The position numbers and the translations under genes are program-made. DNA of 7,107 nucleotides from JADFSZ01 sp022560555 [NCBI: PVC group bacterium] (GTDB lineage: Bacteria; GCA-001730085; JADFSZ01): contig JADFSZ010000089.1 of NCBI GenBank assembly GCA_022560555.1, positions 1 to 7,107 of the forward strand. The letters are read 5' to 3'. Positions 1 to 7,000 of this stretch are shown here, one piece after another. A model generated the notes under the pieces. The model did no database searches. It saw nothing but the letters and a program-made list of their open reading frames with translations, and was not told where the DNA came from. Every line of letters begins with the position of its first letter. Positions within the stretch are counted from its first letter, which is position 1.

Positions 1-276
1 AGAGCGGTACTTCTTTGTGATGAGGATGTGATCCGGGCCCATCATTTACCGCCATCGCTTCAGACGGCAGAAACAACCCACACGCAATTTCAAAGAAAGG
101 GCCTTGTTCGGTATTTGGACAACATTGAAAAGGAAATGATCATTGAAACCCTTAAAAAGGTCAAGGGGCACCAAAAAAATGCTGCGAAAGAGCTTGATCT
201 CACCGAACGGATGTTGGGGTACAAGATCAAAAAACATAATATTCAATCCCGTCTTTATCGAAAAGCTTCCACATAG
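1..276 (+). CDS. C-terminal part of a NifA/NtrC-type sigma-54 activator
   Basis: The frame is open from the first base, so the 5' part lies outside the window; 91 codons remain before the TAG. Residues 1-20 (RAVLLCDEDVIRAHHLPPSL) match the stretch that follows the AAA+ ATPase domain in sigma-54 enhancer-binding proteins. A linker runs to about residue 37. Residues 38-81 form a Fis-type helix-turn-helix, with GHQKNAAKELDLT followed by the recognition helix ERMLGYKIKKHNI. The wording LTxRxxGYxIKKxxI is closer to NifA than to NtrC, so NifA-like is my best guess, but the sensor domain and the GAFTGA motif are not visible. Proteins of this class bind upstream enhancers and use ATP to open sigma-54 polymerase complexes. 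Three sigma-54 promoters downstream make a local regulatory role plausible, though this is inferred. No terminator is evident after the stop. Confidence 0.88.
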   Translation, partial: RAVLLCDEDVIRAHHLPPSLQTAETTHTQFQRKGLVRYLDNIEKEMIIETLKKVKGHQKNAAKELDLTERMLGYKIKKHNIQSRLYRKAST

Positions 277-290
277 TTTTTTCATCCTAC

Positions 291-306
291 AATTACAAAA
301 ATGTGG
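291..306 (+). promoter_or_regulatory. candidate enhancer (UAS) site 1
   Basis: AATTACAAAAATGTGG carries the core ACA-AAAA-TGT at 295-304. It is centred about 98 bp before the predicted start of the 371-386 sigma-54 promoter, a usual enhancer distance. The same ten-base core recurs exactly at 676, 950 and 1793. It is a single copy here: I found no partner 30-31 bp to either side. The binding protein is inferred, not shown. Confidence 0.5.
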
Positions 307-370
307 TTTTGAGAGACCTGCTGATTTAAGAATTCCATAAATTTCATATTGAGCCCCATATATTTGCGTA

Positions 371-386
371 TGGCATATCGATTGCA
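371..386 (+). promoter_or_regulatory. sigma-54 (-24/-12) promoter, orphan
   Basis: TGGCATATCGATTGCA fits the sigma-54 consensus TGGCAYR-N4-TTGCA at every defined position, with GG and GC exactly 12 bp apart. The predicted transcription start is near 397. No convincing gene follows directly. The transcript would enter 397-760 and, if not terminated, could reach the porin at 939. Candidate UAS site 1 lies upstream. Confidence 0.72.
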
Positions 387-629
387 GAGTTTCAGACAAT
401 CTTTAAGTAGTGATTCTACGCTTTTATGCCATGAAAGGAAATATTGAGAAATCAAAATACATTTATCTTAACGTTTGAGCTTTTAGATGGACATACCTAC
501 TTATTTTGTCTCAATGCCAGCCGGAATATCAATTATAAAATTCCTCAACACTCAGTAATAACCCCCCGGACAACCCGTTCAATGATGTTCAGAGAAGAAC
601 GGACATGGACCCTGAAAAGTTTGTTTGTG
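387..629 (+). other. gene-poor region downstream of the orphan sigma-54 promoter
   Basis: I see no recognisable gene here. The only candidate of any length is a 65-codon frame at 444-641 starting with TTG, with an AAAGGA ribosome-binding sequence at 433-438. Its translation (MRNQNTFILTFELL...) resembles nothing I know. A 15-codon ATG frame starts at 431. Possible RNA folds are weak: GTAG/CTAC near 410-420, and a 6-bp inverted repeat CCGTTC (575-580) / GAACGG (597-602) with no T-run after it. A small RNA, a small protein or simply a long leader are all possible. Confidence 0.35.
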
Positions 630-641
630 AGGGTGTCATAA

Positions 642-659
642 AATTACATAATTGTAATT
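642..659 (+). promoter_or_regulatory. candidate enhancer (UAS) site 2, perfect inverted repeat
   Basis: AATTACA-TAAT-TGTAATT is a perfect 7-bp inverted repeat around a 4-bp spacer, and it contains the ACA-N4-TGT core at 646-655. It is centred about 140 bp before the predicted start of the 765-780 promoter. A partner site follows 30 bp downstream at 676. The symmetry suggests a dimeric DNA-binding protein, as expected for a Fis-type activator. Confidence 0.55.
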
Positions 660-671
660 AATCTATTAAAA

Positions 672-687
672 ATAGACAAAAATGTAA
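672..687 (+). promoter_or_regulatory. candidate enhancer (UAS) site 3
   Basis: ATAGACAAAAATGTAA has the exact core ACAAAAATGT at 676-685. It is 30 bp downstream of the core of site 2, roughly three helical turns, so both would face the same side of the DNA. Its centre is about 110 bp before the predicted start of the porin promoter. A 6-bp inverted repeat, TCTATT/AATAGA (662-676), lies between the two sites. Confidence 0.55.
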
Positions 688-764
688 TTTAATGCCGAAA
701 TTCACCCCGAATAAAAAACACCCTAAGTATTTGAAATGAAAAGAGATAAAATACTTTCTAGCTT

Positions 765-780
765 TGGCATATTGTTTGCG
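765..780 (+). promoter_or_regulatory. sigma-54 (-24/-12) promoter of the porin gene
   Basis: TGGCATATTGTTTGCG matches TGGCAYR-N4-TTGC, with the correct 12-bp GG-to-GC spacing; only the last base departs from the common W. The predicted start is near 791, leaving a leader of about 148 nt before the porin ATG at 939. Two candidate enhancers lie upstream at 642-659 and 672-687. Confidence 0.7.
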
Positions 781-938
781 AAAAGAGTTATTCAAAATTT
801 ATTGGTTTCCCAAAAAATGGCTGACTTTATCAAAGGAGGTGATGATAGCTCGAAGTTATACAAGCAAAGCCCGCCGCTCGGAAAACATCAACAGGAAAAC
901 TTTGCAAACAATGCTTATCCCTTCAAAGGAGAATAACG

Positions 939-1736
939 ATGAATCGATTACAAAAATGTCTTTCAGGCCTATGCTTTGGTGTAGTATTGGTTACTGCTTC
1001 AGACGCTTATGCTCTTGAATTGTCAGAGCAAACCATGGATGTCACAGTCTCCAACGCTTATGTTAGTCAGTATCTTTGGAGAGGTTATGACCTCCATACA
1101 GACAACATGGGCTATCAACCCAGTATAGATCTGACATTCCCGGAGTTGTTCTATGGGATTGATCTTTCCTTAAACTGGTGGGCTTCCTTTCCGTTGTCCA
1201 AAGGGAATGAGACGGCGAAAGAAATAGATTACTCAGTAACGTTATCACGGGATATTATTGATCAAATCAACCTCTCAGCTGGTTGGATTTACTATGATTT
1301 TTTCGTGCAAGATAGCGGGATCGCGGATGTGCACGAATTTTGGGGATCTCTCACATGGACGCTGCCGTTGGATATTTCAACAACAATTTCCACAACAGGA
1401 ACCGCCTATTATGATTTCCCTCATGAAGAATCCGGACCGGAAAACGGATGGTTTTTTGCGTGGAGCATTGATCTCGATACACCTCTGCCGGATTGGGTTG
1501 TTTTCCAGGAAGAACAGACCATCTCATATGGTGTTGTGATCTGGAGCACGGATGGTGTTGCCGGGACAGATCCAGCTTATTTCTATTCCTACGATCTATA
1601 TGCTGCCACAAGTTATACAGTTGGAGAATACGTCACAATCAATCCGAGTGTGCACTATGTTCTAATAAATGAAACGTCCATCAACACCGAAGACGATGAA
1701 TTCTGGACGGGTGTGACTTTGGATGTGGCGTTTTAG
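939..1736 (+). CDS. TorF/Gcw_chp-like putative outer-membrane porin
   Basis: This is a 265-residue exported protein. The ATG at 939 has a good ribosome-binding site (AAAGGAG, 925-931, 7 nt away). Residues 1-25 form a signal peptide: basic MNRLQK, a hydrophobic core, and a likely cut after AYA. The mature part begins with VTVSNAYVSQYLWRGYDL, the kind of opening seen in the TorF/Gcw_chp family of putative porins. It continues with alternating polar and aromatic strands (for example DLSLNWWASF and INLSAGWIYYDFF) and ends TLDVAF, the C-terminal phenylalanine typical of barrels inserted by the BAM machinery. Function is inferred: a small barrel in the outer membrane, substrate unknown. The sigma-54 promoter and the amtB-PII operon next door suggest a role in acquiring nitrogen compounds. 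From memory, TorF-like genes also sit beside glnK-amtB in some betaproteobacteria. No terminator is obvious after the stop. Confidence 0.78.
   Translation: MNRLQKCLSGLCFGVVLVTASDAYALELSEQTMDVTVSNAYVSQYLWRGYDLHTDNMGYQPSIDLTFPELFYGIDLSLNWWASFPLSKGNETAKEIDYSVTLSRDIIDQINLSAGWIYYDFFVQDSGIADVHEFWGSLTWTLPLDISTTISTTGTAYYDFPHEESGPENGWFFAWSIDLDTPLPDWVVFQEEQTISYGVVIWSTDGVAGTDPAYFYSYDLYAATSYTVGEYVTINPSVHYVLINETSINTEDDEFWTGVTLDVAF
946..961 (+). promoter_or_regulatory. intragenic copy of the ACA-AAAA-TGT motif
   Basis: GATTACAAAAATGTCT contains the exact ten-base core at 950-959, within codons 4-7 of the porin. It lies downstream of the porin promoter, about 160 bp past the predicted start. It could be a downstream enhancer or repressing site, or a chance match in the codons for Leu-Gln-Lys-Cys. 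Confidence 0.22.
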
Positions 1737-1757
1737 ACGAGAAGCAGACCCTGAATA

Positions 1758-1773
1758 TAATACGAAAATGTTC
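1758..1773 (+). promoter_or_regulatory. candidate enhancer (UAS) site 5, near-copy
   Basis: TAATACGAAAATGTTC has the core ACGAAAATGT at 1762-1771, one base different from the others. It forms a tandem pair with site 6: ATAC(G/A)AAAATGTT is repeated 31 bp apart in the same orientation. It is centred about 195 bp before the predicted amtB transcription start. Confidence 0.5.
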
Positions 1774-1788
1774 CTAAATAAATCCATA

Positions 1789-1804
1789 AAATACAAAAAT
1801 GTTA
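1789..1804 (+). promoter_or_regulatory. candidate enhancer (UAS) site 6
   Basis: AAATACAAAAATGTTA has the exact core ACAAAAATGT at 1793-1802. It is centred about 164 bp before the predicted amtB start and lies 31 bp downstream of site 5. This mirrors the paired arrangement in front of the porin. Confidence 0.55.
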
Positions 1805-1935
1805 TATTTTAAGATAAAAACTGTTAATAGGGTTTCAAGAACAAAGGATGAAAACGAAGGTGTCATAGAGGTATAAATAGCTGATATGAAAAATGATATG
1901 ACTTTTTCTGAATCAGCGGTCTCTCAAATGATTTT

Positions 1936-1951
1936 TGGTATGTTTGTTGCA
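1936..1951 (+). promoter_or_regulatory. sigma-54 (-24/-12) promoter of the amtB-glnK operon
   Basis: TGGTATGTTTGTTGCA fits the sigma-54 pattern with a strong -12 element (TTGCA) and the correct 12-bp GG-to-GC spacing; the -24 element has T in place of C. The predicted start is near 1962, giving a leader of about 57 nt to the amtB ATG. Sigma-54 control of amtB-glnK is well established in other bacteria. Confidence 0.75.
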
Positions 1952-2018
1952 TTAAGGACAAAGGCGATTCTCGTCCGAAAATCGCATGCTAACAATCACA
2001 ACAAAGGAGGAAAAGAAA

Positions 2019-3341
2019 ATGGTTAAAAAGTTGTTATGCCTTTTCTTTGCAGTCGGATTTGTTCTTGCTCAATCGACTGTTGGTTTTGCCGAAGAAGCAA
2101 GTGTTGCAGCACAGGCGATGTTTACCGTGAATAATACTTGGATGCTGGTAGCGACATTTCTCGTTTTTATCATGCATCTTGGATTCGCGACGCTTGAAGC
2201 AGGCTTAACTCAAGCCAAAAATACCGTCAATATTTTGTTCAAAAATACATCTATCATTGCCATCGGATTGTTGACCTACGCTATTTGTGGCTTTAATCTG
2301 ATGTATCCGGGCGATTTTTCGATAGGACAGTTTTTCGGATTTTCCGGTTTTGGTATCGCAAGCCCTGAAGGAGCTGCGGGCCTGATCGAATATGCGGATG
2401 GGAATTACACGTACTGGACAGACTTTCTGTTTCAGGCGATGTTTGCCGCGACGGCCGCGACGATTGTTTCCGGAGCGGTTGCCGAACGTATCAAACTCTC
2501 AAGTTTTCTTATTTTCACTACCATTTACGTTGGTCTTGTTTATCCGATTGTCGGCAGTTGGAAATGGGGCGGCGGCTGGCTTGACCAAATGGGATTTTAT
2601 GATTTTGCGGGTTCCACCCTTGTGCATTCCGTTGGGGGTTGGGCCGCTCTGGTTGGTGTCATTCTCTTAGGTCCGCGTCTCGGTAAATACTTTAAAGGAG
2701 GGATTCGTCCCATTCTGGGTCATAATCTTCCTTTAGTTACCATTGGTGTGTTTCTCCTTTGGCTAGGATGGTTCGGTTTTAACGGTGGATCCGTTCTTTC
2801 GGCTGATCCCGGACTTGTTTCTCTTGTATTCGTAACAACGAGTTTGGCGGCGGCTGCCGGTATCATCGGCGCCATGATCACAAGCTGGATTGCACAAAAA
2901 AAGCCGGATTTAACAATGATCCTTAACGGATGTTTGGCCGGATTAGTCGGAATTACAGCCGGAGCCGATACGGTTACCGTTTGTTCAGCTGCCATTATTG
3001 GAGGCATTGCCGGTGTGATTGTTGTTTTTTCTGTCATTTTCTTTGATCGCATAAAAATTGATGATCCGGTCGGGGCCATCTCTGTCCACTTAGTTTGTGG
3101 AATTTGGGGAACTCTCGCTGTTGGGATTTTCAGTACAAATCCGGACCATAGCTTTATGACTCAGCTAATCGGTGTTGCCGCGTATGGAGCATTTTGTCTC
3201 GCATCAGCCTTTGCGATTTTCGGTGGTCTTAAAGCTGTTATGGGAATACGCGTCACTGAAATCGAAGAGCGCCAGGGCTTGGATATCTCAGAACACGGAA
3301 TGGAAGCTTATGGTGGTTTTCAGATTTTTACCACACAGTAA
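2019..3341 (+). CDS. amtB: ammonium transporter, Amt family
   Basis: This is a 440-residue inner-membrane channel for ammonium uptake. I choose the ATG at 2019 over the in-frame ATG at 1986 because an excellent ribosome-binding site (AAAGGAGG, 2003-2010) lies 8 nt before it and the protein then begins with a signal peptide. Residues 1-24 (MVKKLLCLFF... to VGFA) look like a cleavable signal peptide, as in E. coli AmtB. About 11 hydrophobic segments follow. Family landmarks are visible: the DFLFQAMFAATAATIVSGAVAE region, DFAGSTLVHSVGG with the conserved Asp195 and first pore histidine His203, and VGAISVHLVCGIWGTLAVG with the second pore histidine His357. The cytoplasmic tail ends EHGMEAYGGF. 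The length is normal for the family. The PII gene 34 bases downstream should encode its regulator: de-uridylylated PII plugs the channel when nitrogen is plentiful. Transcription most likely starts at the sigma-54 promoter at 1936-1951. Confidence 0.97.
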   Translation: MVKKLLCLFFAVGFVLAQSTVGFAEEASVAAQAMFTVNNTWMLVATFLVFIMHLGFATLEAGLTQAKNTVNILFKNTSIIAIGLLTYAICGFNLMYPGDFSIGQFFGFSGFGIASPEGAAGLIEYADGNYTYWTDFLFQAMFAATAATIVSGAVAERIKLSSFLIFTTIYVGLVYPIVGSWKWGGGWLDQMGFYDFAGSTLVHSVGGWAALVGVILLGPRLGKYFKGGIRPILGHNLPLVTIGVFLLWLGWFGFNGGSVLSADPGLVSLVFVTTSLAAAAGIIGAMITSWIAQKKPDLTMILNGCLAGLVGITAGADTVTVCSAAIIGGIAGVIVVFSVIFFDRIKIDDPVGAISVHLVCGIWGTLAVGIFSTNPDHSFMTQLIGVAAYGAFCLASAFAIFGGLKAVMGIRVTEIEERQGLDISEHGMEAYGGFQIFTTQ

Positions 3342-3375
3342 TGACTAAAAATCAAGCGATATAAGGAGATAAAAA

Positions 3376-3717
3376 ATGAAACTGATCATTGCGTTAATAC
3401 AACCATACAAGCTTTCAGATGTGAAGGAGGCGCTTCGCAGTAACGACATCACGAAGATGACTGTAACAAATGCTCTTGGGTGTGGACAGCAGGCGGGTTA
3501 TGAAGAAGAGTATCGTGGCGTTATCTATGAAGTTAATTTGCTGAAGAAAGTTCGGATTGAAATTGCCGTAACGGATGAATTTGTTCAGAAAACCATTGAT
3601 GCCATCATCCAAGGCGCAAAAACAGGCAAAATCGGTGACGGAAAAATCTTTGTTATGGATTTGACTGATTGTATCCGTATCCGGACAGGAGATCGCGGCG
3701 AAGAAGCGATTGGATAA
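3376..3717 (+). CDS. glnK: PII nitrogen regulatory protein (GlnK-like)
   Basis: This 113-residue PII protein aligns without gaps to the E. coli PII numbering. The T-loop (about residues 37-55, [17 protein letters not shown]) keeps Tyr46 and Tyr51, the latter being the usual uridylylation site. Nucleotide-binding residues are in place: Gln39, the [11 protein letters not shown] loop (Gly87, Gly89, Lys90), and Arg101 and Arg103 in [16 protein letters not shown] trimers sense ATP/ADP and 2-oxoglutarate and bind AmtB and other nitrogen-control proteins. The gene follows amtB by 34 nt, with its own ribosome-binding site (AAGGAG, 3363-3368), and no terminator intervenes, so it is probably co-transcribed from the sigma-54 promoter. 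I use glnK because of the amtB linkage; sequence alone does not cleanly separate GlnK from GlnB. Gene order is amtB then glnK, the reverse of E. coli. Confidence 0.96.
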   Translation: MKLIIALIQPYKLSDVKEALRSNDITKMTVTNALGCGQQAGYEEEYRGVIYEVNLLKKVRIEIAVTDEFVQKTIDAIIQGAKTGKIGDGKIFVMDLTDCIRIRTGDRGEEAIG

Positions 3718-3783
3718 AGCGTGAAATAAAAATCGGATTTACCCAACTTGTCATATGATAAAATCTGAAAGAATACGTACGAT

Positions 3784-3833
3784 GAGCTCTGATGTTATCC
3801 CTTTTAGAGGGGGCTTCAGAGCTCTCGTTTTAT
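3784..3833 (+). terminator. rho-independent terminator of the amtB-glnK operon
   Basis: A perfect 9-bp stem, GAGCTCTGA (3784-3792) with TCAGAGCTC (3816-3824), encloses a loop that can pair further (CCC 3799-3801 with GGG around 3809-3813). The short T-run TTTTAT follows at 3828-3833. It lies 66 bases after the PII stop and separates the operon from gltB. The T-tract is weak, so some read-through is possible. Confidence 0.8.
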
Positions 3834-3940
3834 CCTGAGTCTAATTAGTTTATAATTACTTCTAAAATAAGAACTTGCATATATCAAATTCTTCATCCCC
3901 AGCTTCCTTATATATTACTTGAAATATAGTTACTATTGCG

Positions 3941-3968
3941 TTAAACTTTTCCTCAATTTGTGTATACT
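3941..3968 (+). promoter_or_regulatory. sigma-70-like promoter of gltB
   Basis: TTAAAC (3941-3946) and TATACT (3963-3968) are separated by 16 bp, and a start is expected near 3975, about 26 bases before the gltB ATG. The -10 element is good and the -35 poor. I found no sigma-54 element and no ACA-AAAA-TGT motif in the 283-base gap between the PII gene and gltB. Apart from the terminator, the rest of that gap is AT-rich and featureless. Confidence 0.45.
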
Positions 3969-4000
3969 GATGGTTATTTTATCCAATGAGAGGATTCCGC

Positions 4001-7000
4001 ATGAGTCTCGTCCCGCAAAAACAAGGTCTTTACGATCCTGCCATGGAGCACGATGCCTGTGGTGTCGGTTTTATTGTCCAGATGGAGGGGAAAAAGTCTC
4101 ACACGATCATTCGTAACGGCCTGACTATCCTTGAAAATCTAGCACACCGCGGTGCCTGCGGATGCGACCCTCTGACGGGTGACGGTGCCGGGATCACAAC
4201 GCAAGTTCCGGACAAATTCCTTCGAAAAGAATGTCAAAAAAACCATATTGTTTTACCGCCCGAAGGGGAATATGGTGTCGGAAATGTTTTTCTGCCTCCC
4301 AATCTTGAAGAGCGTAATGCCTATGAAGAATGGTTCGAGCAAATCATCCATGGAGAAGGACAAAAGTTTTTGGGCTGGCGTGATATCCCGCATGACAGTT
4401 CGCAAATCGGAAAAGTTGCCCATTCCGTCGAACCTGAATTCCGGCAGATTTTTATCCAAAAAGACAGCGGTATTAAAGATCAAGATGCTTTTGAGCGCAA
4501 ACTTTATGTCATCCGAAAACTGATTGAAAAGAAAGTCTGGAATTCACATTTTTCTCAACAAAGTTACTTTCATATCGCGAGCCTTTCGACTAGGACACTT
4601 GTCTATAAGGGCCAGCTTATGAGCGATCAGCTGGACCGGTTTTATCTCGATCTTCGGGATGAATCGTTCGAATCCTGTTTGGCGATGGTTCATTCGAGAT
4701 ATAGCACAAACACGTTTCCTTCATGGCCTCTCGCTCATCCGTACCGCATGCTGAGTCATAACGGTGAAATCAATACCCTGCGCGGAAACATCAATTGGTC
4801 TCACGCGAGAGAAATGCTCTATAAAAGCGAACTGTTCGGTGATGATATTCATAAAATTCATCCTATTATCCAACCGGGCGGAAGTGATTCGGCTGCATTT
4901 GACAATGTGCTCGAGATGCTTGTCTTAACGGGACGCTCGTTGCCGCACGCGGTGATGATGATGATCCCCGAAGCCTGGAGCGGACACACCTCGATGGATG
5001 AAGACAAAAGAGCTTTTTATGAATACCATGCGTGTCTCATGGAGCCATGGGACGGTCCCGCGTCCATTGCTTTTACCGACGGCCGTTACATCGGAGCCGT
5101 TTTAGATCGAAATGGTTTACGGCCATCGCGTTATTATGTGACTAAAGATCATTATGTCATTATGGCCTCTGAAGCCGGTGTTTTAGAAATTCCTCCTAAT
5201 AACGTGCTTTTGAAGGGACGTTTACAGCCGGGAAAAATGTTCCTTGTCGATACCAACGAAGGCCGGATTATTGATGACACAGAGCTGAAGCGTTCTTACG
5301 CGACGAAAAAACCCTATAAAGAATGGCTTAAAGAGAACCTGGTTCATATTGATGAGCTGCCAAAACCAAAACGTGTTTTAGGACTCGATAAGGACCGTCT
5401 GCTCGAGCGTCAACAGGCATTCGGATATACGTTGGAAGATCTGAAGCTTATTCTGAAACCCATGGTGGAAGAAGGAAAAGAAGCCACGGGAAGCATGGGA
5501 AATGACGCGCCTTTGGCCGTCCTGTCGAATAAACCCCAGCTTCTCTATAACTATTTCAAACAATTATTCGCGCAAGTGACAAATCCTCCCGTGGACGCGA
5601 TTCGCGAAGAAATCATTATGGGGCCGGAAATGTTTCTGGGAGCGGAAGGTAATCAGCTCGATGAGGTTCCTGAACATTGCCGTCGTTTGAAAATCAATGA
5701 ACCTATCATTTCAAATGAAGATCTTGAAAAAATCCGTGAATTTAATGAAGCCGGACTAACATCTGATACTCTCAAAACAATTTTTCTTAAAAAAGACGGA
5801 GTCAAGGGTTTGGAAGTCTCTCTGGAAAATCTTTTTGGCCAAGCCGATCAAGCGATCAAAAAAGGACACACGCTTCTCATCTTGTCTGATCGGGATGTCA
5901 GTCAAGATCATGTCCCCATGCCCGCGCTTCTGGCTTGTTCCGGACTGCATCATCACCTGATACGTAACGGGAAGCGCACAAAAGTCAGTCTGATAATAGA
6001 GACGGGTGAAGCAAGAGAAATGCACCAATTCGCGCTTCTTATCGGATATGGGGCCAATGCAGTTAATCCATATCTCGCGTTTGAAACTATTCAGTATGAA
6101 ATTGAGCACGGAGATTTTGATCCGAATCTGGCCTTTGATAAAGCCGTTACCAATTACATCAAGGCCACACGTATAGGCCTCTACAAAATTATTTCAAAGA
6201 TGGGAATTTCCACGATTCAATCTTATTGCGGGGCGCAGATTTTTGAAGCGGTTGGTTTGGGAGATGAATTAGTGGAGAAATATTTCACGGCCACACCTTC
6301 CCGTATCGGAGGCATCGGAATCGAAACTTTGGCCGAAGAAATGTTAGCTCGTCACCGACGGGCTTATCCGCCGGCAGATACAGACCAATATGAATATAAA
6401 GAACTGGATATCGGAGGACATTATTATTGGCGACGTGAGGGTGAATTTCATCAAATCAACCCTCAAATGATTGCTCTTTTACAGCACGCGACACGGTCAG
6501 GAGACAGCAGTATGTATAAAAAATACGCGTCCTTAGTCAATGATCAGAGTAAAAACCGGGCGACTTTAAGAGGATTGCTAAAATTTAAAAAGGGGAATTC
6601 CATCCCGATAAACGATGTTGAACCCGCGAAAGAAATTGTGAAACGTTTCGCGACGGGCGCCATGTCCTACGGCTCGATCTCAAAAGAAGCGCATGAAACA
6701 CTCGCTATTGCCATGAATCGTATGGGAGGATTTTCCAATACGGGAGAAGGCGGTGAAGATCCTGATCGATTTCAACCTGATTCAAACGGAGATCTTCGGC
6801 GAAGCCGTATCAAACAGGTGGCTCAAGGACGGTTCGGGGTCACGATTGAATACCTTGTGAACGCGGATCAGCTTCAAATTAAAATGGCTCAAGGGGCCAA
6901 GCCGGGTGAAGGCGGACAGCTTCCGGGGTATAAAGTTAGCAAGGAGATCGCCAAAACGCGTTCCACGACTCCCGGGGTCGGTTTGATCTCCCCGCCGCCG

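Noticed and set aside
575-602. CCGTTC/GAACGG inverted repeat as terminator or operator
   Set aside because: Arms are short, the 16-base loop is long, no T-run follows and there is no second copy.
444-641. 65-codon TTG-started frame as a firm gene
   Set aside because: The ribosome-binding site is fair and the promoter upstream is strong, but the translation has no recognisable family or structure. It is mentioned only as one possibility for the orphan promoter.
662-676. TCTATT-AAA-AATAGA hairpin as a terminator for the orphan transcript
   Set aside because: The stem is only 6 bp and AT-rich, and no T-run follows. It is more likely a by-product of AT-rich enhancer DNA.
736-936. 66-codon + strand frame before the porin
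   Set aside because: Its start lies upstream of the sigma-54 promoter that would fall inside it, it has no ribosome-binding site, and the protein looks like nothing known. Only its 3' part is kept, as a leader-peptide idea.
1986-2018. Upstream ATG start for amtB adding 11 residues
   Set aside because: The AAAGGAGG site at 2003-2010 lies inside this stretch and serves the ATG at 2019. The longer form would place charged residues before the signal peptide.
2720-3079. 119-codon minus-strand frame within amtB
   Set aside because: It is a shadow of the strongly supported amtB coding frame.
5756-6109. Minus-strand frame within gltB
   Set aside because: The + strand here is continuous, conserved GltB sequence; the reverse frame is incidental.
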